Shown here piece by piece: positions 28,201 through 36,355 of a DNA stretch of 64,000 nucleotides. A program made the position numbers and the translations under genes. Under the pieces are notes generated by a model that did no database searches, was not told where the DNA came from, and was given only the letters and a program-made list of their open reading frames with translations. This DNA is from Brevundimonas lenta (GTDB lineage Bacteria > Pseudomonadota > Alphaproteobacteria > Caulobacterales > Caulobacteraceae): contig NZ_JACIDM010000001.1 in the NCBI RefSeq assembly GCF_014196335.1, positions 930,001-994,000 of the forward strand, written 5' to 3'. Every line of letters starts with the position of its first letter. Positions within the stretch are counted from its first letter, which is position 1.

Positions 28201-31200
28201 AGCCTGGCGGGCGGCGGCGGCAACGGCGCCATCAACGTCACGGGCGGCATCGCGGCCAGCACCAGCGGCACGGCCGGCGGCCTCGCCTTCGGTCTGGGCG
28301 GCTTCGGCGGCGACGGCGGCAACGCCTCCGATGTGACCGCCTCGATCACCGGCAACGTCTGGGCCCGCGGCCTGTCGAACGACGAGCTGATCCCGGCCGA
28401 GACCACCATCGGCATCCTGCCGGGCTCATGGGACGACACCTATATCCCGCCGCACCGCATCCGCGAGAACGGCTCCAACGGCATCGTCGTGCAGAGCATC
28501 GGCGGCGGCGGCGGCAACGGCGGCCTGAACGTCTCCGGCCAGATCTCCCTGACGCCTCCGGGCGGCAGCCAGGCGGCCCGCTCGGTCACCCTCGGCGTCG
28601 GCGGCTTCGGCGGCGGCGGCGGCGACGCCGGCAACGTCACCATGACCTTCGGCTCGCCGGACGCGACCCGCGTCCAGGCCAGCGCCATCGGCGACAACCG
28701 CTCGGCGGTCATCGTCCAGTCGGTCGGCGGCGGCGGCGGCGCGGGCGGCATAAACATCTCCGGCGGCATCGCCATGGACGGCGTCCTGACCGCCGGCATC
28801 GGCGGCTTCGGCGGCTCGGGCGGCATCGGCCGCGACGTGCTGGCGAACATCGACGCCGACATCTTCGCCTCGGGCAACCTGTCGCGCGGCCTGATGATCC
28901 AGTCGATCGGCGGCGGCGGCGGCGCGGGCGCCATCAACATCTCGGGCGGGCTCAGCGCCGATCCGAACGGCACCGAGCCCTCGCTGACCTTCGGCCTCGG
29001 CGGCTTCGGCGGCGCGGGCAACATCAGCGGCGACGTCACCGCCACCCAGCACGGCCAGGTCGTGGTCGAGGGCGCGGGCGCCATCGGCGTGCTGGTCCAG
29101 AGCGTCGCCGGCGGCGGCGGCTCGGGCGGCCTCAACGTCACGGCCGACATCCACCTCGGCGAGGGCGGCTCCAACGCCCGCACCGAGGGCGTGGCCATCG
29201 GCGTCGGCGTCGGCGGCACGGGCGGCGACGGCGCGGACGCGGGCGACGTCTCGCTGCACAGCGTCGGCAACATCTTCATGAACGCGCGTCCGGTGGTCAG
29301 CCCGCCGGTGGGCGGCCAGCCCTTCGAAGGCATTGATTTCGCAGCCGATGCGCCCGGCGTCCTGGTCCAGTCGATCGGCGGCGGCGGCGGCGTGGGCGGC
29401 GTCAACGTCACCGGCGTGGTCGCGCCCTTCGGCCAGCCGGCCGCCATCGGCGTCGGCGGTTCGGGCGGCTCCGGCGGCAACGCCGGCACGGTCGACGTGG
29501 TCCGCGGCTATGTCGGCTCCGGCCCGGCCGAGACCGAACAGCGCCGGCTGATCCGCACCTTCGGCGATCACTCGGACGGCCTCGTCGCCCAGTCGATCGG
29601 CGGCGGCGGCGGCCGCGCGGGCGTCAATGCGGTCTTCGCCCTGACCACGCACTCGCCGGGCAACAACCCGATGGCGGCCCTGATCGCCGTCGGCGGCTCG
29701 GGCGCGGGCGCCGGCAGCGGCGAGGACGTCACCGTCCGCCACGCCGGCGACATCATGACCTCCGGCGTCGATTCCGACGGCATCTTCGCCCAGTCGGTCG
29801 GCGGCGGCGGCGGCGACGCCAACTACAACATCGGCTTCGGCGTGCTGCGCAACGCCACCGCCCTGAACCTCGCCGTCGGCGGGGCCACCGGCGCGGGCGG
29901 CACCGGCGCCGACGTCTCTGTCGAGCACCACGGCGTCATCGTCACCGAGGGCCGCTCCTCGGCCGGCATCCACGCCCAGTCGCTGGGCGGCGGCGGCGGC
30001 GACACCGTGCTGGATCTGGCGCTGGGCATCCTCGCCAACCATTCGGTCGGCATCACCGTCGGCCGCCACGGCGGCACCGGCGGATCGTCGGGCGATGTCT
30101 CGGTCGTCGCCGACGGCACCATCCAGACCTCGGGCGAGACCGCGGACGGCATTCTGGCCCAGTCCATCGGCGGCGGCGGCGGCGACAGCAGCGCCACCAC
30201 CGTTTCGGCCTCGACCACCAGCGGCGCCAACACGCCCCAGGCCGAGTCCTACAGCGCGGGCGTGTCCGTCGGCCTCGACGGCGGTGTCGGCGCCTTCTCC
30301 GGCGACGTCAGCGTCGATGTCGCGGGTCACATCACCACCTCGGGCTATGAGGCGCGCGGCGTCTTCGCCCAGTCCATCGGCGGCGGCGGCGGTCGCGGCG
30401 GTTCGGCCGCCAACGCCATCGTCCGTGCGGCGGGCGCAGCCACGGTCACCGTCGGCGGCACCGGCGGCACGGGAGCCATCTCCGGCGACGTCACCGTCGA
30501 CAGCGACGCGACCATCGTCACCACCGGCCACCGGTCGGACGGCATCCTCGCCCAGGCCATCGGCGGCGGCGGCGGCACCGGCGGCGTGGCCCGCACCCTG
30601 GCCTTCCAGGTCGGCGGTCCGCCGCCCACGACTACGACCCGCACCCTGTCGGTCAACGTCGGCGGCTCCGGCGGCACCGGCGCGGTCGGCGGCGGCGTCG
30701 ACGTCACCAACACCGGCGTCATCGCCACCGAAGGCGAATACTCGCACGGCATCCGCGCCCAGTCGGTCGGCGGCGGCGGCGGCATCGGCGGCATGGTCCT
30801 GAACGCGGCCCTGCAGTACCGCGGCAGCGACGACATCGACTTCAACCTCGGCGGCTCGGGCGGAACCGGCGGCGCCGGCGGCGCGGTCAGCGTCCTGAAC
30901 GAAGGCCTGATCTTCACCGAAGGCCGCTTCGCCACCGGCATCAGCGCCAACAGCATCGGCGGCGGGGGCGGCGACGCCGGCCTCGTGCTCGACGTCCAGC
31001 TCGGCTACGCCGGCATGGACAACCAGACCCATCGCCTCGTCGTCAACATCGGCGGCTCGGGCGGCGACGGCGGCGTCGGCGGCGCGGTTTCGGTCATCAA
31101 CCGTCCGGTCACGGGCGAAGACCACACGGGCGAGATCGTCACCCGGGGCGAGGGCGCCTACGGCATCTTCGCCCAGAGCCTGGGCGGCGGCGGCGGCAAC

Positions 31201-34200
31201 GGCTCCAGCGTCCTGTCGCTGACCGGCATGATCACCGGCCGCGACAGCGCCCTGGTCGGCCTCAACGTCGGCGGCGTCGGCGGCACCGGCAACACCGGCG
31301 GCACGGTCACCGTCCTCAATGAGGGCCTGATCGACACCACCGGCGCGGGCGCCCACGGCATCCTCGCCCAGTCGATCGGCGGCGGCGGCGGCAACGGCGG
31401 CATCGCCTTCGCGGCCAACCTGCTGATTTCGCCCACGACCCAGATCCTCAACCACGCGCCCCTCGTCACCCTCGGCGGCTTCGGCGGCGACGGCGGCGAC
31501 GGCGGCTCGGTCACGGTCACCAACTCGGGCGACATCGTCACCCGCGGCGCGGGCGCCCACGGCATCCTCGCCCAGTCGATCGGCGGCGGCGGCGGCAACG
31601 CCCAGATGGGCTTCGGCCTGACCTCCGACATCGGCAGCATGGTCCTGTCGCACGCCGTCTCGGCCCTGATCGGCAACCTCGGCGGCGGAACCGGCGGAAC
31701 CGGCGGCTCGGTCACCGTCAACCACTCCGGCGACATCACCGTCCTCGGCGAAGGCTCGCAGGCCATCATCGCCCAGAGCGTGAACGGCGGCGGCGGTCAC
31801 CTGACCTTCGACTTCAGCGGCATCACCGGCCTGACCGGCTCGCCCTTCATCGACCTGCACGGCGCAACCGTGACTCCGGACCCCATGGTCCTGGGCCGCG
31901 CGGGCGCCGCGGGCGCGGTGAACATGAGCTCGGGCCTGGTCCACACCAACACCACCGGCACCTTCCAGGTCGGCGGAAACAACGGCGTCGCCAGCCTGAC
32001 CCAGGCCATCGGCGGCGGCGGCGGCTCGCTGATCATGCGCGCTGTCATTGCGCCGCTGACGGTTTCGCCGTCCCCGGCGCCCCTGGTCTCGCCGCTTGAG
32101 GCCGCTGACAAGGACACCGGCCCCGAGGTCTCGCCGCTGGCGGTTCCGATGGCCGATCCGTTCGCGGCGCCGGGTGATCCGGTCGCCATTCCGTTCGAGC
32201 TCGTTCTCGGCGGCGTCAACGGCGTCAACAACAACGGCGGCGGCATCAACAGCGTCCACTCCGGCGCCATGCTCACCACCGGCCTTAACTCGCCGGCGGT
32301 GCTGGTGCAGTCGGTCGGCGGCGGCGGCGGCATCGGCCTGCTCGACCTCACGGTCACGGCCGGCGGCCTCGTCGGTCCGCTCGACGTCACCCTCGGCGGT
32401 TCGGGCGGCCTCAACGAATCCGGCGGCGCGGTCTCGCGCACCAACGCCGGCGGCATCGTCACCACCGGCGACCTGTCGCCCGCGGCCGTGATCCAGAGCA
32501 TCGGCGGCGGCGGCGGCTCGGCCAGCGTGGTCCTGCAGGGCCCCGGGGCGACCAACGTCGCGCTCACCGGCGTGCTCGGCGCCGACGGCGGATCCAACCT
32601 CAACGGCGGCGCGGTCACCGGCCTCTTCACCGGCGGCGTCCAGACCTTCGGCGACTACGCCCTGGGCCTCTTCGCCCAGTCGGTCGGCGGCGGCGGCGGC
32701 GAGCTCCGCCTGTCCGGCGTCTCGACCCTGGCGGCGACGCTGGGCGGCTCGGCGGGCGCGCAAGGCGACGGCGGCTCGGTCTCGCTGACCAACACCGGCC
32801 AGATCGGCACCGTCGGCGACCACGCCCACGCGGTCATGCTGCAGTCCATCGGCGGCGGCGGCGGCGCGGTGTTCGGCGCCTTCGCCCCGACCGTCGCGCT
32901 CAGCAGCGACAACACCGGCGACGGCGGGGCGATCAGCTTCACCCAGGTCGGCAACGTCATCACCGAGGGCGACAACGCCTACGGCGTCATCGCCCAGAGC
33001 CTGGGCGGCGGCGGCGGCTGGATCGAGGGCGGCTTCCGCGGCACGGCCGGCGGCGCCGGCGCGGGCGGCGCAATCGACCTCGACCTCTCGGGCGCGGTCT
33101 TCTCGGCCGGGACCAACTCGGTGGCGATCTTCGCCCAGAGCCTCGGCGGCCTCGGCGGCGGCGACATCTCCATCGCCTCGAACGGCTTCGTCCGCGGCGG
33201 CACGGGAACCGGCGCCGGCGTGCGGATCGACGGCGGGGCGAACAACGTCGTCACGACCTCCGGTTCGATCTCGGCCGTCTCCGGCCTGGCGATCGACGCC
33301 ACCACCGGCCAGGACACCGTCAACAACGACGGTCTGGTCGTCGGCAACATCGACCTCGGCCTCGGCGACAACGCCTTCAACAACCGCCTCGGCTCGACCT
33401 TCGTCGCCTTCAACACCATCGACCTGCGCGATGCGGCCGGCGACAGCGGCGTCTACACCAACTCGGGCGACTTCCTGATGGGGCTCAGCGCCTCGCGGGT
33501 GCCGATCGACCTGTCGGCGGGCGAGACCTTCGCCAACCTCGACCTCGAGGGCGATCCGTCGGTCAACATCATGTACGGCTCGCGCGTCATCAACACGGTC
33601 GCCCTCGACGGCGACTATGTGCAGACCAACAGCGGCCACCTGGCCTTCGACATCGCCTTCGGTCCCTATGCTTCGGATCGGGTGAACGTCACCGGCGACG
33701 CCACCGTCGACGGGACCGGCGAGGTCATCCTGACCTGGCTGGAGAACGACGACCGCCGCACCCTGTTCGCCACGGGCGGCAACGGCTTCGACAACGGTCT
33801 GGAGATCGCCGACACCCTGGCGATGGACTACAGCGTCAGCGCCGACACCGACGGGGTCCACCTGTCGTTCGTCAGCAACTTCGGCCAGCCGTTCCTGAAC
33901 CGGAACGAGCGCAACCTCGGCCGCCACATGGACTTCGCCATCCAGGCCGGCGGTTCGTCGGGCATCGGCCAGCTGATGGCCCTGCTCGGCAACATGCAGG
34001 CCGGCGACGAAGACGCCTACGCGGCCGTATTCCACGAACTGAACCCCGAACCCCTGATGGCGCCGCTGGTCACCCAGCTGAACGCCGCCGAAGGCTTCGC
34101 CGGCCAGCTGTTCAGCTGCGTCTCGCCGGTCTTCGAGGTCACGGAACAGTGCGTCTGGGCCCGCGTCGAAGGCTCGAACTTCGAGCGTCAGGGCGATTTC

Positions 34201-34977
34201 GAGCACTTCGGGATCCGCAGCCAGGAAATGCGCCTGCGCACGGGCTTCGAAACCCCGCTGTCCGACGGCTGGTCGTTCGCGGCCGCCCTCGGCTACGACA
34301 AGCTCGACCCGATCACCATCGAGGACCGCGCCCGCACCGACGGCAAGGGCTTCCACGGCAGCTTCGGCGTCCAGCATCGCGACTATGAAGGCCTGCAGGC
34401 CGGAACGTCGCTGTCGGGCGGCTACCAGTGGGCGGACGCGGTTCGCGGCGTGAACGTGTTCGAACCGCTGGTCGGCACGTCGCGGTCGGAGAGCGGCTAC
34501 CTCCAGGCCAACGCCTATGCGGCCTGGCTGATGCGCAGCGGAAACGTCTTCCTGCGCCCGGCCATCAACCTCTCGGCCACGGCCCTGCGCCAGAACAGCT
34601 TCTCGGAAGAGGGGTTGGAGGGGCTCGGCGTCCAGGCGCTGTCCAACACCCAGGTGTTCGGCACGGCGGCCCCGGAGGTCTCGCTCGGCTTCGTCCTGCG
34701 CGACGACACCGCGGCCCAGTCGACGCTGGTCTTCACCGCCGGCGGCGTGTTCCGCTCCGAGGACGAGGTGCGCATGCCGTACCGCCTGCTCGGTTCCAAC
34801 CCCGACGCCTTCCCGGCCATGATCGGCAGCGCCCTGGAACAGGAGGCCTGGCGCGTCGGCGCTGACCTCCGTCTCGCCACCGGCAACGGCGTCGAGCTCA
34901 GCGCCACCGCCAGCGCCGAGTTCGGCGATCGCAGCGACAGCCAGCAGGCCGGCGTGAACCTGCGGATCCGCTTCTAG
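22264..34977 (+). CDS. Giant Gly-rich repeat autotransporter (type V secretion), 4237 residues
   Basis: One uninterrupted frame. Residues 1-75 are a helical, charged N-terminal extension. Residues about 76-97 are strongly basic (KRARERRADVANNRKLGRTL), and 98-117 are the hydrophobic core and AAAA signal cleavage site. A Gly/Ser/Thr-rich passenger follows, with about 51 copies of a motif centred on QS(V/I/L)GGGGGNGG spaced about 65 residues apart. From about residue 3700 a non-repetitive stalk (NNVVTTSGSISAVSGLAIDA, LDGDYVQTNSGHLAFDIAFG) leads to a C-terminal beta-barrel of about 280 residues (from CVWARVEGSNF) that ends RIRF with the terminal Phe expected for BAM-dependent insertion. Two Cys (LFSC, EQC) flank the barrel entry. 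The passenger should be displayed on the cell surface; its role (adhesion, biofilm or surface layer) is inferred. No protease or release motif was recognised. Confidence 0.93.
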   Translation: MSNTTREASRFVRAAALVHQLAASTEASRLPKAQADAVCEQIDELVTLLDRRRDSDARTLADALLTLRVALTSVGKRARERRADVANNRKLGRTLRRIAMIIAAVGAVASPMAAAAADRSDDSSFNDAPVTSAFKSSLLSGTALSPLASPTAGLPDGPQAMLPVPAVGGTIFNPVTNANETVVEILNPTAVRTNLNNVILLANTVGDVIPNPAGGNFTVTAVNLDGDGHVVSLNVINAASVASTLARVSAITTAPGAPAGGPLTLPAGAGDLGYVHDIRRGNGGGGGRDGALFVSANSGGDGQAGPTFNVNAGSSGSGVTTVSNGVAGVMGASIGGNGGNGGDGYLGASGASGGNGGAGGNVTVTSNFSTISTTGVASHGVVAQSRAGIGGEGGSGFVFSSGGSGGSGSTGGTATAINYSTISTTGAGSHGVFAQSLGGGAGSGGGSYGLFGDGGAGNRGGQGGHAEAINYARVTTTGDASFGVTAQSVGGIGGDAGNAVGLVTFSDDGAPGGDGGTAIVRARTGSEVYTSGNAAHALFAQSIGGGGGNGGLSLGLASLGSGGGTGGAGGSAQIDAWDSTIVSTTGVSSHGLFAQSIGGGGGNGGISGGLVVAIGSEGASGGLGGAVTVSSGATITTTGLGSRGLFAQSIGGGGGNALGSGGLVSLGGSGGGAGGAGTVNVTTSGASVISTQGVGADGIFAQSVGGGGGSGSASGGVVALGGTGGVGGNGNTVTVDNGGSVSTTGDFARGVFAQSVGGGGGAGGDSGGLVTLGGNGSGLSTGGDVTVTNRGAVSTAGDIASALQVQSIGGGGGDGGSSGGVFLTIGGAGGGGGRSGLVTVNNHHDLSTGGNDSHGIFAQSVGGGGGNGGSTVSISAFAGAAVGGSGGAGGDGGLVDVNLFDRTLAVGGGSQTFSPLIMTTGDRSRGIFAQSVGGGGGNGGFAAQVSAGYGISASVAVGGSGGGGGIGNTVTLDGDATILTSGDYSEGIFAQSVGGGGGNGGFAMSFSFAAGETAAAAFGVAVGGSGGTGGAGGAVTVNSGGSIQTTGDFSTGFLTQSVGGGGGNGGFAVAFSGSGAGVASAAASVGVGGSGGDGGIGGTVISHFDGTILTGGDDSRAALIQSVGGGGGNGGFSVAGAVSVSGTAGVAGAVGVGGYGGGGGAGGNVTGSVGGAVQTTGDRSAGVTIQSVGGGGGSGGFNISGSIGGGGTFGGGVSVGVGGSGGGGGASGVVNGTAGGTILTTGDQSGGLIVQSVGGGGGSGGFNISGSIGGGGTVGGALSVGVGGAGGGGGSAGAVTGAALGAVETRGAQSAGVTIQSIGGGGGSGAFNVSGGIGGGGTVGGAISVGVGGSGGGGGTGGDVTASSVGILTSGDQSAGFLAQSVGGGGGNGGFNVAGSIGGGQTAGLGLTVGVGGSGGTGGSSGTVTATVTGNVSTTGAQSDAITAQSVGGGGGNGGFNVAGSITGAQTGAASMSAGVGGSGGGGGSAGAVSLTHTGATSTTGADSDGVIAQSVGGGGGNGGFNVTGNIAFAQSGAGTLGIGVGGMGGDGGDGGAVTLNLNTGVADPSNTLIAAWTTGANARGVLAQSVGGGGGNGGFTVTGGLSGAQTAAGNVGFGIGGGGGDGGDSAAVIGNINGDVRTDGLESAAILVQSVGGGGGNGGFNISGGIAGSQTTAGNLMVGVGGFGGAGGDSGAVSGTVTSHIATLSDRSSGLTYQSLGGGGGNGAFNVTGGIALAGSGGGTGNIGVGIGGFGGDGGDASTVTLTYTGGISTRGDDSWGALAQSVGGGGGNGGFNITGGLSASSSMSGTLGFGLGGFGGGGGNAGAVTASLTGDVGTLGNGSYGAMLQSLGGAGGNGGFNVTGSVALSVTSSPAVTVGIGIGGFGGGGGDAGAVTGTVIGDYVTRGDNADGVTAQSVGGGGGNGGLNVTGNISLSSGTAGTVGIGIGGFGGAGGDSGVVTFSYTGDIDTDGANSDGLIVQSLAGGGGNGAINVTGGIAASTSGTAGGLAFGLGGFGGDGGNASDVTASITGNVWARGLSNDELIPAETTIGILPGSWDDTYIPPHRIRENGSNGIVVQSIGGGGGNGGLNVSGQISLTPPGGSQAARSVTLGVGGFGGGGGDAGNVTMTFGSPDATRVQASAIGDNRSAVIVQSVGGGGGAGGINISGGIAMDGVLTAGIGGFGGSGGIGRDVLANIDADIFASGNLSRGLMIQSIGGGGGAGAINISGGLSADPNGTEPSLTFGLGGFGGAGNISGDVTATQHGQVVVEGAGAIGVLVQSVAGGGGSGGLNVTADIHLGEGGSNARTEGVAIGVGVGGTGGDGADAGDVSLHSVGNIFMNARPVVSPPVGGQPFEGIDFAADAPGVLVQSIGGGGGVGGVNVTGVVAPFGQPAAIGVGGSGGSGGNAGTVDVVRGYVGSGPAETEQRRLIRTFGDHSDGLVAQSIGGGGGRAGVNAVFALTTHSPGNNPMAALIAVGGSGAGAGSGEDVTVRHAGDIMTSGVDSDGIFAQSVGGGGGDANYNIGFGVLRNATALNLAVGGATGAGGTGADVSVEHHGVIVTEGRSSAGIHAQSLGGGGGDTVLDLALGILANHSVGITVGRHGGTGGSSGDVSVVADGTIQTSGETADGILAQSIGGGGGDSSATTVSASTTSGANTPQAESYSAGVSVGLDGGVGAFSGDVSVDVAGHITTSGYEARGVFAQSIGGGGGRGGSAANAIVRAAGAATVTVGGTGGTGAISGDVTVDSDATIVTTGHRSDGILAQAIGGGGGTGGVARTLAFQVGGPPPTTTTRTLSVNVGGSGGTGAVGGGVDVTNTGVIATEGEYSHGIRAQSVGGGGGIGGMVLNAALQYRGSDDIDFNLGGSGGTGGAGGAVSVLNEGLIFTEGRFATGISANSIGGGGGDAGLVLDVQLGYAGMDNQTHRLVVNIGGSGGDGGVGGAVSVINRPVTGEDHTGEIVTRGEGAYGIFAQSLGGGGGNGSSVLSLTGMITGRDSALVGLNVGGVGGTGNTGGTVTVLNEGLIDTTGAGAHGILAQSIGGGGGNGGIAFAANLLISPTTQILNHAPLVTLGGFGGDGGDGGSVTVTNSGDIVTRGAGAHGILAQSIGGGGGNAQMGFGLTSDIGSMVLSHAVSALIGNLGGGTGGTGGSVTVNHSGDITVLGEGSQAIIAQSVNGGGGHLTFDFSGITGLTGSPFIDLHGATVTPDPMVLGRAGAAGAVNMSSGLVHTNTTGTFQVGGNNGVASLTQAIGGGGGSLIMRAVIAPLTVSPSPAPLVSPLEAADKDTGPEVSPLAVPMADPFAAPGDPVAIPFELVLGGVNGVNNNGGGINSVHSGAMLTTGLNSPAVLVQSVGGGGGIGLLDLTVTAGGLVGPLDVTLGGSGGLNESGGAVSRTNAGGIVTTGDLSPAAVIQSIGGGGGSASVVLQGPGATNVALTGVLGADGGSNLNGGAVTGLFTGGVQTFGDYALGLFAQSVGGGGGELRLSGVSTLAATLGGSAGAQGDGGSVSLTNTGQIGTVGDHAHAVMLQSIGGGGGAVFGAFAPTVALSSDNTGDGGAISFTQVGNVITEGDNAYGVIAQSLGGGGGWIEGGFRGTAGGAGAGGAIDLDLSGAVFSAGTNSVAIFAQSLGGLGGGDISIASNGFVRGGTGTGAGVRIDGGANNVVTTSGSISAVSGLAIDATTGQDTVNNDGLVVGNIDLGLGDNAFNNRLGSTFVAFNTIDLRDAAGDSGVYTNSGDFLMGLSASRVPIDLSAGETFANLDLEGDPSVNIMYGSRVINTVALDGDYVQTNSGHLAFDIAFGPYASDRVNVTGDATVDGTGEVILTWLENDDRRTLFATGGNGFDNGLEIADTLAMDYSVSADTDGVHLSFVSNFGQPFLNRNERNLGRHMDFAIQAGGSSGIGQLMALLGNMQAGDEDAYAAVFHELNPEPLMAPLVTQLNAAEGFAGQLFSCVSPVFEVTEQCVWARVEGSNFERQGDFEHFGIRSQEMRLRTGFETPLSDGWSFAAALGYDKLDPITIEDRARTDGKGFHGSFGVQHRDYEGLQAGTSLSGGYQWADAVRGVNVFEPLVGTSRSESGYLQANAYAAWLMRSGNVFLRPAINLSATALRQNSFSEEGLEGLGVQALSNTQVFGTAAPEVSLGFVLRDDTAAQSTLVFTAGGVFRSEDEVRMPYRLLGSNPDAFPAMIGSALEQEAWRVGADLRLATGNGVELSATASAEFGDRSDSQQAGVNLRIRF
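23413..33147 (+). repeat. About 51 in-frame Gly-rich repeats of ~195 bp in the autotransporter passenger
   Basis: I counted about 51 copies of a core resembling QS(V/I/L)GGGGG between 23413 and about 33147, with an average spacing near 195 bp (65 residues). Each unit also carries a GVGGSGG-like stretch and a closing I.TTGD.S.G segment. At DNA level the cores are runs of GGC codons. Units from about 25.8 to 28.3 kb are most alike (GGFN(I/V)(S/T)G after the core); those after 29.6 kb are more diverged. The last units (QSVNGGGG, TQAIGGGGG, QSLGGLGG) are degenerate. Confidence 0.92.
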
Positions 34978-34984
34978 AACCGGC

Positions 34985-35017
34985 CCCGGCCGTCGTCCCT
35001 CGCGGGCGGCGGCCGGG
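34985..35017 (+). terminator. Hairpin after the autotransporter gene
   Basis: CCCGGCCG at 34985-34992 pairs with CGGCCGGG at 35010-35017, eight bases after the autotransporter stop. No U-rich tract follows, so it is a weak candidate for intrinsic termination or an mRNA 3' stabiliser before ruvC. Confidence 0.42.
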
Positions 35018-35083
35018 CGCTGGTTTCAGGGCTCTCGACGCCGGTCATTGTCCGTTAGGCCTCTATCGGCAATAACGGAACGG

Positions 35084-35596
35084 ATGGCGAACGAACCGAC
35101 TCGCATTCTGGGACTGGATCCCGGCCTCAGGCGCACCGGATGGGGCGTCGTCGTGGCCGAAGGCTCGCGCCTGCGCTGGATCGCGCACGGCGTCGTCACC
35201 CCGCCCGAGACCGCCCCGCTCAGCGAACGCCTGCTGCATCTGCTCGACGCGCTCGGCGCCGTCTGCGCCGACTACGCTTGCGACGAGGCGGCGGTCGAGG
35301 AGGTGTTCGTCAACGTCAATCCGTCCTCGACGCTCAAGCTGGGCCACGCCCGCGCCGCCGTCATGCTGGCCCCGGCCCGCTGCGGCCTCAGCGTCGCCGA
35401 ATACTCGCCCAACCTCATCAAGAAGGCCGTCGTCGGCGCCGGCCATGCCGACAAGAGCCAGATCGCCTTCATGGTCAAACGCCTGCTGCCCGCCGCCGGA
35501 GACGTGAAGGCCGACGCCGCCGACGCCCTCGCCGTCGCCATCACCCACGCCCAGCTGCGCAGGATGAACCACCTCGCGATCCGGGGCACCGCATGA
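35084..35596 (+). CDS. ruvC: Crossover junction endodeoxyribonuclease RuvC
   Basis: A 170-residue Holliday-junction resolvase. The RNase H-like fold shows GLDPG (catalytic Asp12), [10 protein letters not shown] (Glu72) and [14 protein letters not shown] (Asp144, Asp147), the four acidic residues expected by alignment with E. coli RuvC. The ATG at 35084 starts the conserved sequence; an earlier in-frame GTG/TTG region (from 35048) lacks homology. It nicks junctions migrated by RuvAB. Its stop overlaps the ruvA ATG by 4 bp (ATGA), so ruvC and ruvA are coupled. The autotransporter gene ends about 107 bp upstream. Confidence 0.97.
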   Translation: MANEPTRILGLDPGLRRTGWGVVVAEGSRLRWIAHGVVTPPETAPLSERLLHLLDALGAVCADYACDEAAVEEVFVNVNPSSTLKLGHARAAVMLAPARCGLSVAEYSPNLIKKAVVGAGHADKSQIAFMVKRLLPAAGDVKADAADALAVAITHAQLRRMNHLAIRGTA

Positions 35597-36210
35597 TCGG
35601 CCGTCTTCGCGGCGTCCTCGCCGAGGTCGAGCAGGACCACTGCCTGATCGACTGCGCCGGCGTCGGCTATGTCGTCGCCTGCGGGGCGCGCACCCTCCAG
35701 CGCCTGCCTGCGCCCGGCGACGAGGCGACCCTGCATATCGAACACCTCTGGAACGCCGAGAACGGCCCGCGCCTGTACGGCTTCCTGACCCGCGACGACC
35801 GCCGCGCCTTCACCACCCTGACCGGCATCCAGGGCGTCGGCCCCAAGGCGGCGCTCAGCGTGCTGGACGTCCTGCCGCCGGCCGAGTTGACCGCCGCCGT
35901 GGCGCGGGAGGACAAGGCCGCCGTCGCCCGCGCCAACGGCGTCGGCCCCAAACTGGCCCTCCGCATCGTCACCGAGCTGAAGGGCAAGTCGCTGGGCGAC
36001 ACCTCCTTCACCCCCTCAGCGCCCGGCGTCCACGCCGAGCTCGCCCCGCCGCCGCCCAGCATCACGGGCGAGGCCGTCTCGGCCCTGCTGGGTCTCGGTG
36101 TGGCCGAGGTCAACGCCCGCCGCGCCGTCGATCAGGCCCTGATCCGCCTCGGCGAGGACGCCGACCTCTCCGCCGTCATCCGCGCCGCCCTGCAGGAGCT
36201 GGGCCGGTGA
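35593..36210 (+). CDS. ruvA: Holliday junction branch migration subunit RuvA
   Basis: A 205-residue junction-binding protein. Domain I begins [14 protein letters not shown]. Domain II carries two helix-hairpin-helix motifs ([19 protein letters not shown] and [19 protein letters not shown]). A Pro-rich linker ([17 protein letters not shown]) leads to domain III ([19 protein letters not shown]), which contacts RuvB. It forms tetramers on four-way junctions. It is translationally coupled to ruvC through ATGA. Downstream, 145 bp rich in inverted GGGTCGA repeats separate it from ruvB, although ruvAB are often adjacent. Confidence 0.97.
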   Translation: MIGRLRGVLAEVEQDHCLIDCAGVGYVVACGARTLQRLPAPGDEATLHIEHLWNAENGPRLYGFLTRDDRRAFTTLTGIQGVGPKAALSVLDVLPPAELTAAVAREDKAAVARANGVGPKLALRIVTELKGKSLGDTSFTPSAPGVHAELAPPPPSITGEAVSALLGLGVAEVNARRAVDQALIRLGEDADLSAVIRAALQELGR

Positions 36211-36349
36211 GGGTCGAGGGTCGAGGGTCGAGGGTCGAGGGGGTAGCGTCCTGCCGCACGGACGGCGCTCGCCTTGTCGCGCCTGATCAGCACCCGGCGC
36301 TCGCCCGCTTCGCCCCTCGACCCTCGCCTCTCGACCCTCGCCCGGGGAG
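36211..36349. repeat. Inverted clusters of GGGTCGA heptads between ruvA and ruvB
   Basis: Directly after the ruvA stop, 36211-36240 is four tandem copies of GGGTCGA. At about 36313-36340 the complementary form CCTCGACCCTCG...CTCGACCCTCG appears. The arms can pair into a hairpin with a roughly 75-nt loop that contains no ORF. This could be a terminator-like or attenuating structure, or simply a slipped low-complexity repeat. No ruvB promoter was assigned within it. Confidence 0.75.
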
Positions 36350-36355
36350 GGCGGC

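Noticed and set aside
23413-33147. Regular repeats resembling a CRISPR array
   Set aside because: The repeats are coding, degenerate, about 195 bp apart, without conserved direct repeats or unique 30-40 bp spacers, and no cas gene is near.
28426-34377. 1983-codon open frame on the minus strand
   Set aside because: Same cause: low stop-codon density in a GC-rich repeat. Its composition is Ala/Asp/Gly/Arg and it overlaps the functional beta-barrel coding sequence entirely.
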